DNA of 64,000 bases, taken from contig OZ252146.1 of the NCBI GenBank assembly GCA_965248735.1, forward strand, positions 372,001-436,000, in the 5' to 3' direction. Every line of letters starts with the position of its first letter. The first letter of the stretch is position 1. Under the pieces are notes generated by a model. It was not told the DNA's origin. It ran no database searches and saw only the letters and a program-made list of their open reading frames with translations. The stretch is from Aldehydirespirator sp965248735 (lineage in GTDB: Bacteria; Actinomycetota; Acidimicrobiia; Acidimicrobiales; Aldehydirespiratoraceae). The position numbers were made by a program, and so were the translations under genes. Of the stretch, positions 17,116 to 25,469 are shown one piece after another.

Positions 17116-18612
17116 TCAGTTTCTGGGTCGGGATGCGCCGATGGCCATGCAGCCGCCAGCCTGGGGGGGAACGGACATGGAGGCGTGGGCCGCGCTGACG
17201 GCGGCTACCGCGGCCGCCGGGTCGCCCAGCAGCGGCGCGCTGCGGCCGGCTGCGGTGTCCACGTGGACCAGCATCTGCTCGCCGGTGCACAGCAGCTCGC
17301 CGCCCCGATACATGGCGTGGAATATGTGCAGCCGCTTGGCGTCGCTGCCCAGCACCTGGGTGGTGAACCGTAACGGCTCACCGAGGGAGGCCTCCCGCCG
17401 GTAGTTGATGTGGGTCTCGACCGTGTAGTAGGAGTGGCCGCCGGCCCGGTAGGCCTCGTCGATGCCCACGTACCGGAACAGCGCGTCGGAGGCCCATCCG
17501 AACGCGGTGAGGAACGCCGACTCGGTCATGTGGTTGTTGTAGTCCACCCAGTCGGGCTCAACGACCGCCGAATACAGCTCCAGAGGCGCGGCGATCTCGG
17601 CACCCGGCGTCCATGGCTCGGCCGCGACCGCGGCTCCGGCAGCCAGGATGCGGGCCTCTCGTTCGGCCATCAGGCGGCCAGCGCCGATGCCGCTGGGCCG
17701 CAGTGCCCGCATCACTGCGAGCAGACAGTCGTCGCGCTGCCTCTCCAACTCGGCGATGGACCGCCCCGCGGCCTGGTCCTCGCAGCCTGCGGCCATCGCC
17801 TCGACGAGCTCCCCGGTCAGCTCGGGCGCCTCCAGCCGGGTCCACGGCAGCTTCAGCGCGGGTCCGAACTGGCTCAGCATGTGGCGCATGCCGTCGTCGC
17901 CTCCGGCCAGATGGAAGGTGAGGTTGGTGCCCATGGCGGCCCAGCGCAGACCGGGTCCGTACACGATCGAGTCGTCCAATTCGGCGGTGGTAGCAACGCC
18001 GTCGTTCACCAGGTGCAGATTCTCACGCCACAGCGCCTCCTGGAGCCGGTCCGACAGGTAGCCCTCAACCTCGTTGCGCACCACTAACGGGTACATCACC
18101 AGATCGTCGTAGTGGGCGACGGCGGCATTCACGGCTGCCTCGCTGGTTGCCTTCCCTGGAACCACCTCCACCAGCGGAAGCAGGTAGACGGGGTTGAACG
18201 GATGGCCGATCAGGAGCCGCTCGGGGTGACCGAGACCTTCGGCAAGTCGACTCGGCAGCAGGCCGGACGAACTGCTGGCGATCACTGTGTCGGGTCTGGC
18301 TGCTGCATCGAGGCGCTGCAGCATCGGACGCTTGACCGATTCGTCCTCCGGGGCGCTCTCCTGCACCCAGTCAGCGCCGCTGGTCACCTCTTCGGGGCTG
18401 CCGGCCCAACGCAACCGGCCGACATCGGCACCGGGAAACAGCCCGAGGCGGGTGGCGGCGGGCCACGCCCGCTGGACCGCGGCCCGAAGCCGGTCCTCGG
18501 CCGCGGCCGCGGGATCCCAGGCGACGACGTCGTGGCCGCGGGCGAGCACGCGCACCGCCCACCCAGCACCGATGACGCCTGTGCCTGCGAGTCCGACGGT
18601 TCTTGCAGCCAC
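17116..18612 (-). CDS. lcdH: L-carnitine dehydrogenase fused to betainyl-CoA-type thioesterase
   Basis: About 498 aa from a GTG at 18612, with GGAGG eight bases upstream. The N-terminal two-thirds is a 3-hydroxyacyl-CoA-dehydrogenase-like NAD enzyme (TVGLAGTGVIGAGWAVRVLA, IASSSSGLLPSRLAEGL, IGHPFNPVYLLPLVEVVPG). The C-terminal third is a hotdog thioesterase (EPDWVDYNNHMTESAFLTAF, VETHINYRREASLGEPL). This exact fusion is known for bacterial L-carnitine dehydrogenases that oxidise carnitine to 3-dehydrocarnitine. It is the strongest single clue to the locus. It leads the minus-strand operon, and two repeated operator-like sites lie upstream. Confidence 0.85.
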   Translation of the reverse strand: MAARTVGLAGTGVIGAGWAVRVLARGHDVVAWDPAAAAEDRLRAAVQRAWPAATRLGLFPGADVGRLRWAGSPEEVTSGADWVQESAPEDESVKRPMLQRLDAAARPDTVIASSSSGLLPSRLAEGLGHPERLLIGHPFNPVYLLPLVEVVPGKATSEAAVNAAVAHYDDLVMYPLVVRNEVEGYLSDRLQEALWRENLHLVNDGVATTAELDDSIVYGPGLRWAAMGTNLTFHLAGGDDGMRHMLSQFGPALKLPWTRLEAPELTGELVEAMAAGCEDQAAGRSIAELERQRDDCLLAVMRALRPSGIGAGRLMAEREARILAAGAAVAAEPWTPGAEIAAPLELYSAVVEPDWVDYNNHMTESAFLTAFGWASDALFRYVGIDEAYRAGGHSYYTVETHINYRREASLGEPLRFTTQVLGSDAKRLHIFHAMYRGGELLCTGEQMLVHVDTAAGRSAPLLGDPAAAVAAVSAAHASMSVPPQAGGCMAIGASRPRN

Positions 18613-18678
18613 CCTCCATACCTCCGGTCGCCAGCCGTGAGCCGTCGCCGCCCTAGGCGCCTCGGGCCCGTCTGTGGC

Positions 18679-18776
18679 GCGAAGTATCGCACCGTTGCGG
18701 CGTGGCGGTGCAGTACGGCCTCCGAGTGGTCGCCCGCTTTCCCGTCTCATGGGGCGAACTACCGCACCGTTGCGGC
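18679..18776. promoter_or_regulatory. Paired operator-like repeats in the lcdH / P450 divergent promoter
   Basis: Two 23-bp direct repeats (18679-18701 and 18754-18776, 75 bp apart) share the sequence GCACCGTTGCGGC. Each contains an inverted repeat with a CCGT spacer: CGCA/TGCG at 18688-18699 and CCGCA/TGCGG at 18762-18775. They sit between the divergent lcdH and P450 genes. A transcription factor controlling both units is a reasonable inference; no regulator gene is nearby. Confidence 0.5.
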
Positions 18777-18902
18777 CGAAGGGCGCCCTTCTGACCCATC
18801 CCACCACCCGCAACGCGCCCGATGAAGTGCCGGTCGGAACCCGGCACGGCGGGTCCTCCGCACCGCTCAGCGCCGTCCGGCTGGATTCTTTAGCATCGGT
18901 AC

Positions 18903-20129
18903 ATGCCCCCGCCGCTCGTGTACAACCCGTACGCGTTCGCGATGCACGACAACCCGTACGCGACGTACCGGCGCCTGCGCGACGAGGCGCCCGCCTACTG
19001 GAACCCGGACCTGAGCTTCTGGGCGCTTAGCCGCTTCGACGACGTGCTGGAGGCCTTCCGTGACTATGAGACCTACTCCTCGGCCGGGGGCGTGGCCTTG
19101 GAGGCGAGGCGTCCCATCGACCGGTCCAACCCCATGTTCCAGCAGATGATCGAGATCGACCCCCCAGACCACACCGCGCTGCGCGGGCTGGTGTCGCGGG
19201 TGTTCACGGTGCGGCGCATGGCCGAGATGGAGGACGAGGTCCGAAGGATCGTCAGCCACTACATCGACACCGTGATCGAGTCGGGCCACGCCGACCTGGC
19301 GGCCGACATAGCCGGTTGCTTCCCGATGGATGTGATCTCGGCCGTGCTCGGCATTCCCGAGGCCGACCGGAAGATGCTGAGGGACGCCGCCGACCGGGGG
19401 CTGATCCGCGAGGACGGGTCCATGGAGATCCCCCAGGAGGCAATCGAGGCGATCTTCGAGGTGCTCGCCTACTTCAGCGAGGATCTGGACCGGCGACGCG
19501 GCGGCGAGGTGCCCCGGCGCGGGCTGATCTCGGATCTACTCGATCTGGAGGTGGACGGCCGGGCGCTGACCGGGGCGGAGCTGATGGGGTTCTGCCTGCT
19601 GCTTGTGTTCGCCGGATTCGAGACGACCGCCAAGTTGGTGGCCAGCGCGGTGGAGCTGTTGTCTCGCCATCCCGACCAGCGCGACGCGCTGGTGGCCGAT
19701 CCGTCTCTCACCCTTCACGCGGTGGAGGAGGTGCTCCGCTTCCACAGTTCCACCCAGTACATGCACCGGACACTCACCCGCGACGTCGAGATGCACGGAC
19801 AGCGGATGCGGGAGGGCGACTCGGTGCTGCTGCTGATCGGTGCAGCCAACCAGGACGAGCGGGAGTTCGGTCCCACCGCCGGGGATTTTGACATTTCTCG
19901 CCGCCCCGACCGCCACCTCGGCTTCGGTTACGGCGTCCACTTCTGCCTGGGCGCCGCGCTGGCCCGCCTGGAGGGCCGGGTCGCCCTTGAGGAGATCCAC
20001 CGGCGCATGGGCGACTACACGGTGGACCACACCAGCAAGGTCCGCTTCCACAGCGGCAACGTCAGCGGCTGGAGCAGTCTGCCCATCAGCTTCACCCCGC
20101 GTCCCCGACTGGAGAGCGTCGCGGGGTGA
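18903..20129 (+). CDS. Cytochrome P450
   Basis: A 408-aa soluble bacterial P450. The I-helix oxygen-activation motif is LVFAGFETTAKLV, the ExxR motif is in EEVLRFHSSTQ, and the haem-thiolate loop is FGYGVHFCLGAALARLEG with the Cys ligand. These are complete, so it should be an active mono-oxygenase using external ferredoxin. No ferredoxin or reductase gene is adjacent. It starts the plus-strand unit P450 / dehydrogenase / CMD protein, with a GTGA overlap to the next gene. The substrate is unknown. Confidence 0.95.
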   Translation: MPPPLVYNPYAFAMHDNPYATYRRLRDEAPAYWNPDLSFWALSRFDDVLEAFRDYETYSSAGGVALEARRPIDRSNPMFQQMIEIDPPDHTALRGLVSRVFTVRRMAEMEDEVRRIVSHYIDTVIESGHADLAADIAGCFPMDVISAVLGIPEADRKMLRDAADRGLIREDGSMEIPQEAIEAIFEVLAYFSEDLDRRRGGEVPRRGLISDLLDLEVDGRALTGAELMGFCLLLVFAGFETTAKLVASAVELLSRHPDQRDALVADPSLTLHAVEEVLRFHSSTQYMHRTLTRDVEMHGQRMREGDSVLLLIGAANQDEREFGPTAGDFDISRRPDRHLGFGYGVHFCLGAALARLEGRVALEEIHRRMGDYTVDHTSKVRFHSGNVSGWSSLPISFTPRPRLESVAG

Positions 20130-20983
20130 CGCGATACGGCTACATCGGGCTGGGCATGATGGGATCGGCCATGGCCGAGAACCTCATCCGCCAGGCCGGC
20201 ATCGACGAGGTCTCGGTGCATGACATCGATCCGGCGGCGGTGACAGCGGCCGCAAGTGCGGGGGCGGTGGTAGCCGCCAGCGCGGCCGAGGTGGCCCGGG
20301 CCAGCGATGTCGTGAGCGTGTGCGTGCCAGCGGCGGCCCACATCGAAGCCGTGCTGTCGGGCCCGGGCGGCATCATCGAGGGTGCCCATGACGGGCTCTG
20401 CGTGCTCATCCACTCCACCGTGCATCCCAACACGGTGCTAGCTGCGCGAGACACGGCCGCGGAGTGGGGCATGGCCGTGTTCGACGCCTGCGTGGCCGGC
20501 GGGGCCGACAACGCGAGGGCCGGCAGCCTGACCGTGCTGGCTGGAGGGTTGACCGAGATGCCCGCAACGGCCAGGGAACTGCTGGACGTCTACGCGGAGT
20601 TGGTGATAGACGCCGGGCCGATCGGCGCGGGTGCCGCGCTGAAGATTGCGGTCAACGTGATGACGTACGCCCAGTTCGCGGCGGCGGCCGCGGCCCATGA
20701 CATGGTGGCCAGCACGGGCGGAGAGCCGGGCGCGCTGCTGGAGGCGTGGCGGTCGATGGACCAACTGGGGGCGCTGACCGAGCAGTACTGCGCGCTGCTG
20801 GAGATACCCGGCGAACACATCCGGGGCGAGCTGCGGACGATGCTGGAGACCCAGGCCGGGATCGCTACCAAGGATCTGTCATTGGCCCTGGAGCTGGGCC
20901 GCACCCGGCCCGGTGCCGCGGCTGTTCTGGAGGCCGTGCGGGCCGCCATGCCCACCGTCTACAACGTCCACGAGAACGACTAG
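20126..20983 (+). CDS. 3-hydroxyisobutyrate dehydrogenase-like NAD(P) oxidoreductase
   Basis: A 285-aa beta-hydroxyacid dehydrogenase starting at a GTG that overlaps the P450 stop by 4 bp. The Rossmann motif YGYIGLGMMGSAMAENL is at the N-terminus, followed by HSTVHPNTV and the substrate loop FDACVAGGADNARAGSLTVLAGG. The catalytic-Lys region AGAALKIAVNVMTYAQFAAA is present. It should oxidise a beta-hydroxy acid or aldehyde. Its operon place suggests it processes a product of the upstream P450, which is an inference. Confidence 0.85.
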   Translation: MTRYGYIGLGMMGSAMAENLIRQAGIDEVSVHDIDPAAVTAAASAGAVVAASAAEVARASDVVSVCVPAAAHIEAVLSGPGGIIEGAHDGLCVLIHSTVHPNTVLAARDTAAEWGMAVFDACVAGGADNARAGSLTVLAGGLTEMPATARELLDVYAELVIDAGPIGAGAALKIAVNVMTYAQFAAAAAAHDMVASTGGEPGALLEAWRSMDQLGALTEQYCALLEIPGEHIRGELRTMLETQAGIATKDLSLALELGRTRPGAAAVLEAVRAAMPTVYNVHEND

Positions 20984-20991
20984 GAGCCCGC

Positions 20992-21405
20992 ATGAGCACG
21001 GACGACACCCCTGACAGGCCCGCCGAAGACAGCGCCGACGACACCTACGAGCGCGGCGTCGCCATGGTGACCGAGATCTACCAGGGGGAGGTCCCGGCCC
21101 TGCCTGAGGGCACCATAGCGTTCAACGACGTGATGATGAGAAGCCTGTTCGCCGAGGTGTGGGACCGCGACGTGCTGTCGATCCGGGACCGGCGCCTGCT
21201 CATCATGGGCGTGATCGCGGCCCGGGGCTCCACCGACGTGTGGAAGCTCCAGGCCCAGTCAGCCCTCAAGCGGGGCGAACTATCCCCCGGCGAGCTGCGC
21301 GAGACCCTGATCGTGCTGGCCCCCTACGCCGGCTACCCCAACGTCGCCCCGCTAATTGGCCCCTGCGAGGCCGCCATCAACGACTGGACCCAGTCCCCGG
21401 AATGA
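20992..21405 (+). CDS. Carboxymuconolactone decarboxylase-like (AhpD fold) protein
   Basis: A 137-aa protein beginning at an ATG 8 bp after the preceding stop, with AGGAG upstream. The helical CMD core is visible (SLFAEVWDRDVLSIRDRRLLIMG, LKRGELSPGELRETLIVLAPYAGYPNV). The AhpD Cys-x-x-Cys pair is absent, so a decarboxylase or lyase-like function fits better than peroxidase reductase. It is the third gene of the P450 unit. The fourth gene (aldehyde dehydrogenase) is broken just downstream. Confidence 0.75.
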   Translation: MSTDDTPDRPAEDSADDTYERGVAMVTEIYQGEVPALPEGTIAFNDVMMRSLFAEVWDRDVLSIRDRRLLIMGVIAARGSTDVWKLQAQSALKRGELSPGELRETLIVLAPYAGYPNVAPLIGPCEAAINDWTQSPE

Positions 21406-21499
21406 CCAACAAGTGAGACTCGTCCGTCAACTGCCGTTGGCGATGCAGTCACGGCCGGTGGGGGCAGAGGCAGCAGCACCCGGCGGCGGACTAACCCCC

Positions 21500-21866
21500 T
21501 TAGCCTGAATCCACCGGCGCGGTGAGGCTGGCGGGGTTGGCGCGTCCACCAGAAAGGCCTCCTGACATGGGAGGATGCCGTTGTCAATAACGAGCATTCT
21601 GGCCATGTGAGGAGGCACTTCCTGTGGGGAGCATACCTGGTGGGATCGACGGGTTGGAGGCGGTGTTCGATGACGCTTCGCTGGTGGCCGACGCGGGGTT
21701 GTTGCTGGCGGGCACGCTGATGGGGCGCCTGGGGTTGGAGGCGCTGATCGACGAGGTGGTGCGCCCGGGGGGTTCTGCGGGCTCGGGGGCGGGCCGCAAG
21801 GTGTTGACGGTGGTGTCGTCGATGCTGGTGGGCGGCTGCTGCATCGACGACACCGGCCGGCTGCGG
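21500..21866 (+). mobile_element. Truncated IS1380-family element (left end plus transposase N-terminus)
   Basis: The left inverted end GCCTGAATCCACCGGCGCGG follows a TTA. The sequence then matches the intact IS1380 copy at 23831-25469. The shared part covers the leader, the ribosome site (GAGGAGGCACTTCCTGTG) and the first 80 or so codons of transposase. The match stops abruptly at CTGCGG (21866), where aldehyde dehydrogenase sequence begins. From about 21745 to 21866 the two copies look identical, whereas the region before is clearly diverged. Confidence 0.85.
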
Positions 21867-22329
21867 CCCGATGATCAACTCCGCAGCGGTGCCCAACATC
21901 GACCGGCTCGTGCAGGGGGCGATCAACGACGGGGCCAGCGCGGTCACCGGCGGCTCGACCATCGACGGTCCCGGGTTCTTCTACGAGCCCACCGTGCTCG
22001 GCGGGGTGGACCCGGCCGCGCCCATCACCCGTGAGGAGATCTTCGGACCGGTGGCGCCCGTGGCCAGCTTCACCGACACCGACGCCATGATCGCGGCGGC
22101 CAACGACACCGAGATGGGCCTGATCGGCTACGTGTACACCGAGGACCTGGCCAAGGGCCTGCGGGTCAGCGAGCGCATCGAGGCCGGCATGGTCGGGCTG
22201 AACCGGGGCGCGGTGTCGGATCCGGCCGCCCCCTTCGGCGGCATGAAGCAGTCCGGCCTGGGCCGCGAGGGCGCCTCCGAGGGCATCTACGAGTTCTGCG
22301 AGACCCAGTACATAGCCGCCGACTGGTAA
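21867..22329 (+). pseudogene. Aldehyde dehydrogenase, C-terminal remnant
   Basis: The frame encodes about 152 residues (PMINSAAVPNIDRLVQGAIN to EFCETQYIAADW). It contains EPTVLGGVDPAAPITREEIFGPV and FGGMKQSGLGREGASEGIYEF, which are the last third of a succinate-semialdehyde-type NAD(P) aldehyde dehydrogenase. The Rossmann part and the catalytic Cys are missing. They were removed where the truncated IS1380 is joined. It was probably the fourth gene of the P450 cluster. An ATG at 21871 could give a short product, but it would lack the active site. Confidence 0.85.
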
Positions 22330-22358
22330 ACCGGGCCCACCGGGGCCTGCTCGATTCC

Positions 22359-22466
22359 CTAGCCCTTCAGTTCGACGGTGATGGCGTCGGCGAGGCGGCG
22401 GTACTGGGACTCGTCGTTGTAGAGGTGCGCCGAGATGCGCAGCAAGCGCTTGGCCGTGCCCGATTT
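22359..22466 (-). pseudogene. Class V aminotransferase, C-terminal fragment
   Basis: The minus strand reads ARKSGTAKRLLRISAHLYND, then ESQYRRLADAITVELKG and a stop. The Arg-Ile-Ser-x-His-Leu-Tyr-Asn segment followed by an arginine-rich helix is the usual end of class V (SufS/NifS-like) aminotransferases. Nothing upstream continues the gene: the sequence turns AT-rich at about 22467. It is a leftover of deletion or insertion. Confidence 0.6.
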
Positions 22467-22577
22467 GCGTGCGCTATAACTTCATGATATGTGATACGAT
22501 CCAAACTGACACAGCCATTATTCTCTATTGACCAAACGGTGGTGATGATCATACTTTCAATAGCATCTCATGGTATT

Positions 22578-23831
22578 ATGAGTGGATCTGGAATTATGCT
22601 GGTCTGGCTGGGGAGACTCGCGGCCATGGCCGCGGCCGTGGCCACGGTTGGGGTCGTGCTGGCGCCTGCGGCGAGCGCGGCAGACGACTTCTCCGACATC
22701 GGGCAAGGCGGCTCCCACGCGGCGAACATCAGGGCCCTGAACGCGGACGGCGTGTTTGCCGGTACCGAGTGCGGGGTCGGACTCTTCTGCCCCGGTCAGC
22801 CCCTTGCGCGCTGGACGGTGGCGGTGTGGCTTGTGCGAGTCATCGATGGGGAGGAGCCCAGTTCGACCGACACCACGCGCTTCGCCGATGTCGACGCCGA
22901 GCAGTGGTGGGCGGCGCATGTGGAGCGACTCGCGGAGTTGGAGGTGACCGTGGGATGCGCTCAGGATCCGTTGAGGTTCTGTCCCGACGCGCCGGTGACA
23001 CGCGCTCAGACGGCCAGCTTGCTGGTGCGGGCCTTCGGGCTGGAGGCGGCAGAGCCCCACGGGTTCACGGATACCGAAGGCAGCGTCCACGCCGACAACA
23101 TCGATTCGCTGGCCGCCGCGGGCGTGACCGTCGGATGCGCCTCCGACCCGCCGAGGTACTGCCCGTCGGACAGCACCAGTCGCGCTCAGATGGCATCGTT
23201 CCTCAACCGGGCACGCAACACCGACGACGCCGACGGCGCTCCCGAGGCAGATCCGCCCGACGGCGCTCCCGAGGCCATCTCCTCGGGCGGAGGTCAGGCT
23301 TCCTCCCGAGGCTCGGCGCAGCCCACAGCCGAGGGGGAGGCTGCGACTGCAAAGTCGCAGGTTGATGAGGAGGTTGTCGTGGAGGTTGTCGTGGAGGTTG
23401 TCGAGGAGGTTGTTGAGGAGGGGGCCGTTGCGCAGCAGCAATTGGGCCAGGTCCTCAGCGCCGCTTGTTCGACCCTCACAACCTGTGAGAGTGTGGCCAA
23501 GGAGTTTCTGGCCGGGTACCTGACAGTAACCCTCGGGACGACAGTCACGGCCAGCGACATAATGGTGGGCCGTCGCGAGCCACGCACTTGGAGCGACTAC
23601 AGCTTCGGATGCCAGGTGGATGGTTACGGCTACGGCCAGGCGGAGGCGCCCGGGTACTGGTTCCTTTTGACCCACGACGACATCGACCATTACGTGCATT
23701 CCGACGAGAGCGGGACGCAACTCCTCCTCGTGGATGGCGACGTCGGCGCGGGACCCAGTTACGCAACGGTCTACCTCTTGTCGGATGATCCGTCCGGCGG
23801 CTACCCGACGGGTTCCGTCTGCAACGCTTAG
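22578..23831 (+). CDS. Secreted protein with S-layer-homology-type repeats
   Basis: Start is likely the ATG at 22578 or 22596. An export signal follows (LVWLGRLAAMAAAVATVGVV, ending ASAADDF). Three SLH-like units occur, including FADVDAEQWWAAHVERLAEL and FTDTEGSVHADNIDSLAAAG, each followed by VGCAxDPxRYCP and R-AQ-AS-L. A Val/Glu-rich tract (residues about 255-280) precedes a Cys-containing C-terminal domain. Such proteins are expected at the cell surface. The 5' region is unusually AT-rich for this window. The TAG stop is completed by the first base of the following IS1380. Confidence 0.75.
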   Translation: MSGSGIMLVWLGRLAAMAAAVATVGVVLAPAASAADDFSDIGQGGSHAANIRALNADGVFAGTECGVGLFCPGQPLARWTVAVWLVRVIDGEEPSSTDTTRFADVDAEQWWAAHVERLAELEVTVGCAQDPLRFCPDAPVTRAQTASLLVRAFGLEAAEPHGFTDTEGSVHADNIDSLAAAGVTVGCASDPPRYCPSDSTSRAQMASFLNRARNTDDADGAPEADPPDGAPEAISSGGGQASSRGSAQPTAEGEAATAKSQVDEEVVVEVVVEVVEEVVEEGAVAQQQLGQVLSAACSTLTTCESVAKEFLAGYLTVTLGTTVTASDIMVGRREPRTWSDYSFGCQVDGYGYGQAEAPGYWFLLTHDDIDHYVHSDESGTQLLLVDGDVGAGPSYATVYLLSDDPSGGYPTGSVCNA

Positions 23832-25469
23832 CCTGGATCCACCGGTGCGGTGAGCGGTCCGGGGTTGGCGCGTCCACCAGAAAGGCCTCCTGACGTGGGA
23901 GTATGTCGTTGACGAACGACAACATTTCCACCACGGGAGGAGGCACTTTCTGTGAGCACCGTAGCGCATGGGATCGACAGGGTGGAGGCGGTGTTCGACG
24001 ACGGGTCGCTGGTGGCTGACGGGGGCCTGTTGGTGGCTGCGACTGTGATGGGGCGGCTGGGGTTGGGGGCGCTGATCGACGAGGTGGTGCGCCCGGGGGG
24101 TTCTGCGGGCTCGGGGGCGGGCCGCAAGGTGTTGACGGTGGTGTCGTCGATGCTGGTGGGCGGCTGCTGCATCGACGACACCGGCCGGCTGCGGTCGGGC
24201 GCGGCGGGCGCGGTGCTGGGCTTTGAGCCCGCGGCGCCGTCGACTGTGGGCAGTTTCTTGCGGTCGTTCACGTTCGGGCATGTGCGCCAGCTCGACAGGA
24301 CCCAGGAGTTGGCGCTTTGTCGGGCGTGGTCTGTGGGCGCGGCGCCGACGGTGGCTGGGCTGACCGTCGATGTGGACTCCACGGTGTGCGAGGTCTGCGG
24401 CAGGGCCAAGCACGGAGCGGCCTATGGCCACACCGGTGTGCTGTGCTATCACCCGCTGGTCGCGGTGCGCGCAGACACCGGCGAGATCGTGCACACCCGG
24501 ATGCGCGAGGGCTCCTCGCAGCGCGGCCACCAGCGCTTCGCCGCAGAGACCATCGGCCGGGTCCGGCGCGCCGCGGGGCGCGGCGACCTGAAAGTCTGTG
24601 TGCGCGCCGACTCGGGGTTCTTCTCCTATGAGATGATCGACACCCTCGAGCGCCACAACGCGTCCTGGTCGATCACCGTGGCCCAATACTGCAACGTCAA
24701 AGCCGCCATCGAAGCCATCGACGAAGCGGCATGGCAGCCGATCGCCTACACCAGAGGCGGCGAGGCCCAAGTCGCTGAGACCACCATCACCGCCGGACGG
24801 CGCGCCCGCGGCGAGCCCCGCACGCTGCGCCTGGCGCTGCGCCGCACCCGCCTCGCCGGCGCGCAGGCCGAGCTGTGGCCCAACTGGCGCCACCACGCGT
24901 TCATCACCAGCCGCGACGACCTCGACACCGAAGCCGCCGACCCCTACCACCGCGGCCACGCCACCGTCGAGCTCGCCATTCGCGACCTCAAAGAGAACTC
25001 CGGGCTCAGCCGCTGCCCCTCAGGCAAATTCTTCGCCAACGCCGCCTGGCTCGCATGCGCCGCCATCGCGCACAACATCGTCCGCTGGACCGCCCGCCTC
25101 GGCGGCGTCCACCCCCAACGCCAGCTCACCGTCGCGGCCACCGTGCGCCGGCGGCTCCTGGCCGTGCCCGCCCGGCTCGTCAACCACAGCCGCCGACACA
25201 GACTGCGCCTGCCCGCACACTGGCCCTGGGCGCACACCTTCATTGCCGCCCTGCAACGAATCCGCAACCCGCCCCTGCTCATCTAACCCACTCCACCAGC
25301 GCCCGCGCCGCGCACAACCCCAGCGCCCCCCAACCCCCGCCGACAACACCGCCCCAACCCAACACCAGCCCAACGCGCCCCCGCACGCACCGCGCACAAC
25401 CCACCGTGCACAACCCGCCACCCGAACCCTCACCCGGCCCCGCGCCCCGGCCCATCGGTGGATTCAGGC
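23831..25469 (+). mobile_element. IS1380-family insertion sequence, apparently intact
   Basis: Inverted ends GCCTGGATCCACCGGTG (23831) and, at 25453-25469, the complement of GCCTGAATCCACCGATG match at 15 of 17 positions. TTA is repeated directly on both sides (23828-23830 and 25470-25472), as expected for IS1380 target duplication. The element holds one transposase gene and a 180-bp C-rich 3' tail. It lies exactly between two convergent SLH-type genes and supplies or preserves both stop codons. Confidence 0.88.
23952..25286 (+). CDS. IS1380-family transposase
   Basis: A 444-aa DDE transposase starting at a GTG behind GGGAGGAGG. The catalytic blocks are TVDVDSTVCEVCGRAKHGAA (first Asp), VCVRADSGFFSYEMID (second Asp) and HATVELAIRDLKENSGLSR (Glu region), with AAIAHNIVRWTARLGG near the end, as in DDE_Tnp_1-type IS1380 enzymes. 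No frameshift or internal stop is seen, so it may be active. A second, truncated copy lies 2.3 kb upstream. Confidence 0.93.
   Translation: MSTVAHGIDRVEAVFDDGSLVADGGLLVAATVMGRLGLGALIDEVVRPGGSAGSGAGRKVLTVVSSMLVGGCCIDDTGRLRSGAAGAVLGFEPAAPSTVGSFLRSFTFGHVRQLDRTQELALCRAWSVGAAPTVAGLTVDVDSTVCEVCGRAKHGAAYGHTGVLCYHPLVAVRADTGEIVHTRMREGSSQRGHQRFAAETIGRVRRAAGRGDLKVCVRADSGFFSYEMIDTLERHNASWSITVAQYCNVKAAIEAIDEAAWQPIAYTRGGEAQVAETTITAGRRARGEPRTLRLALRRTRLAGAQAELWPNWRHHAFITSRDDLDTEAADPYHRGHATVELAIRDLKENSGLSRCPSGKFFANAAWLACAAIAHNIVRWTARLGGVHPQRQLTVAATVRRRLLAVPARLVNHSRRHRLRLPAHWPWAHTFIAALQRIRNPPLLI

Noticed and set aside
22367..22552. A 61-codon minus-strand frame over the aminotransferase stub
   Set aside because: The recognisable aminotransferase tail is in a different frame; this one is a shadow.
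22557..24959. An 800-codon minus-strand frame across the SLH gene and IS1380
   Set aside because: It crosses an IS boundary and is antisense to the transposase; no recognisable domain.
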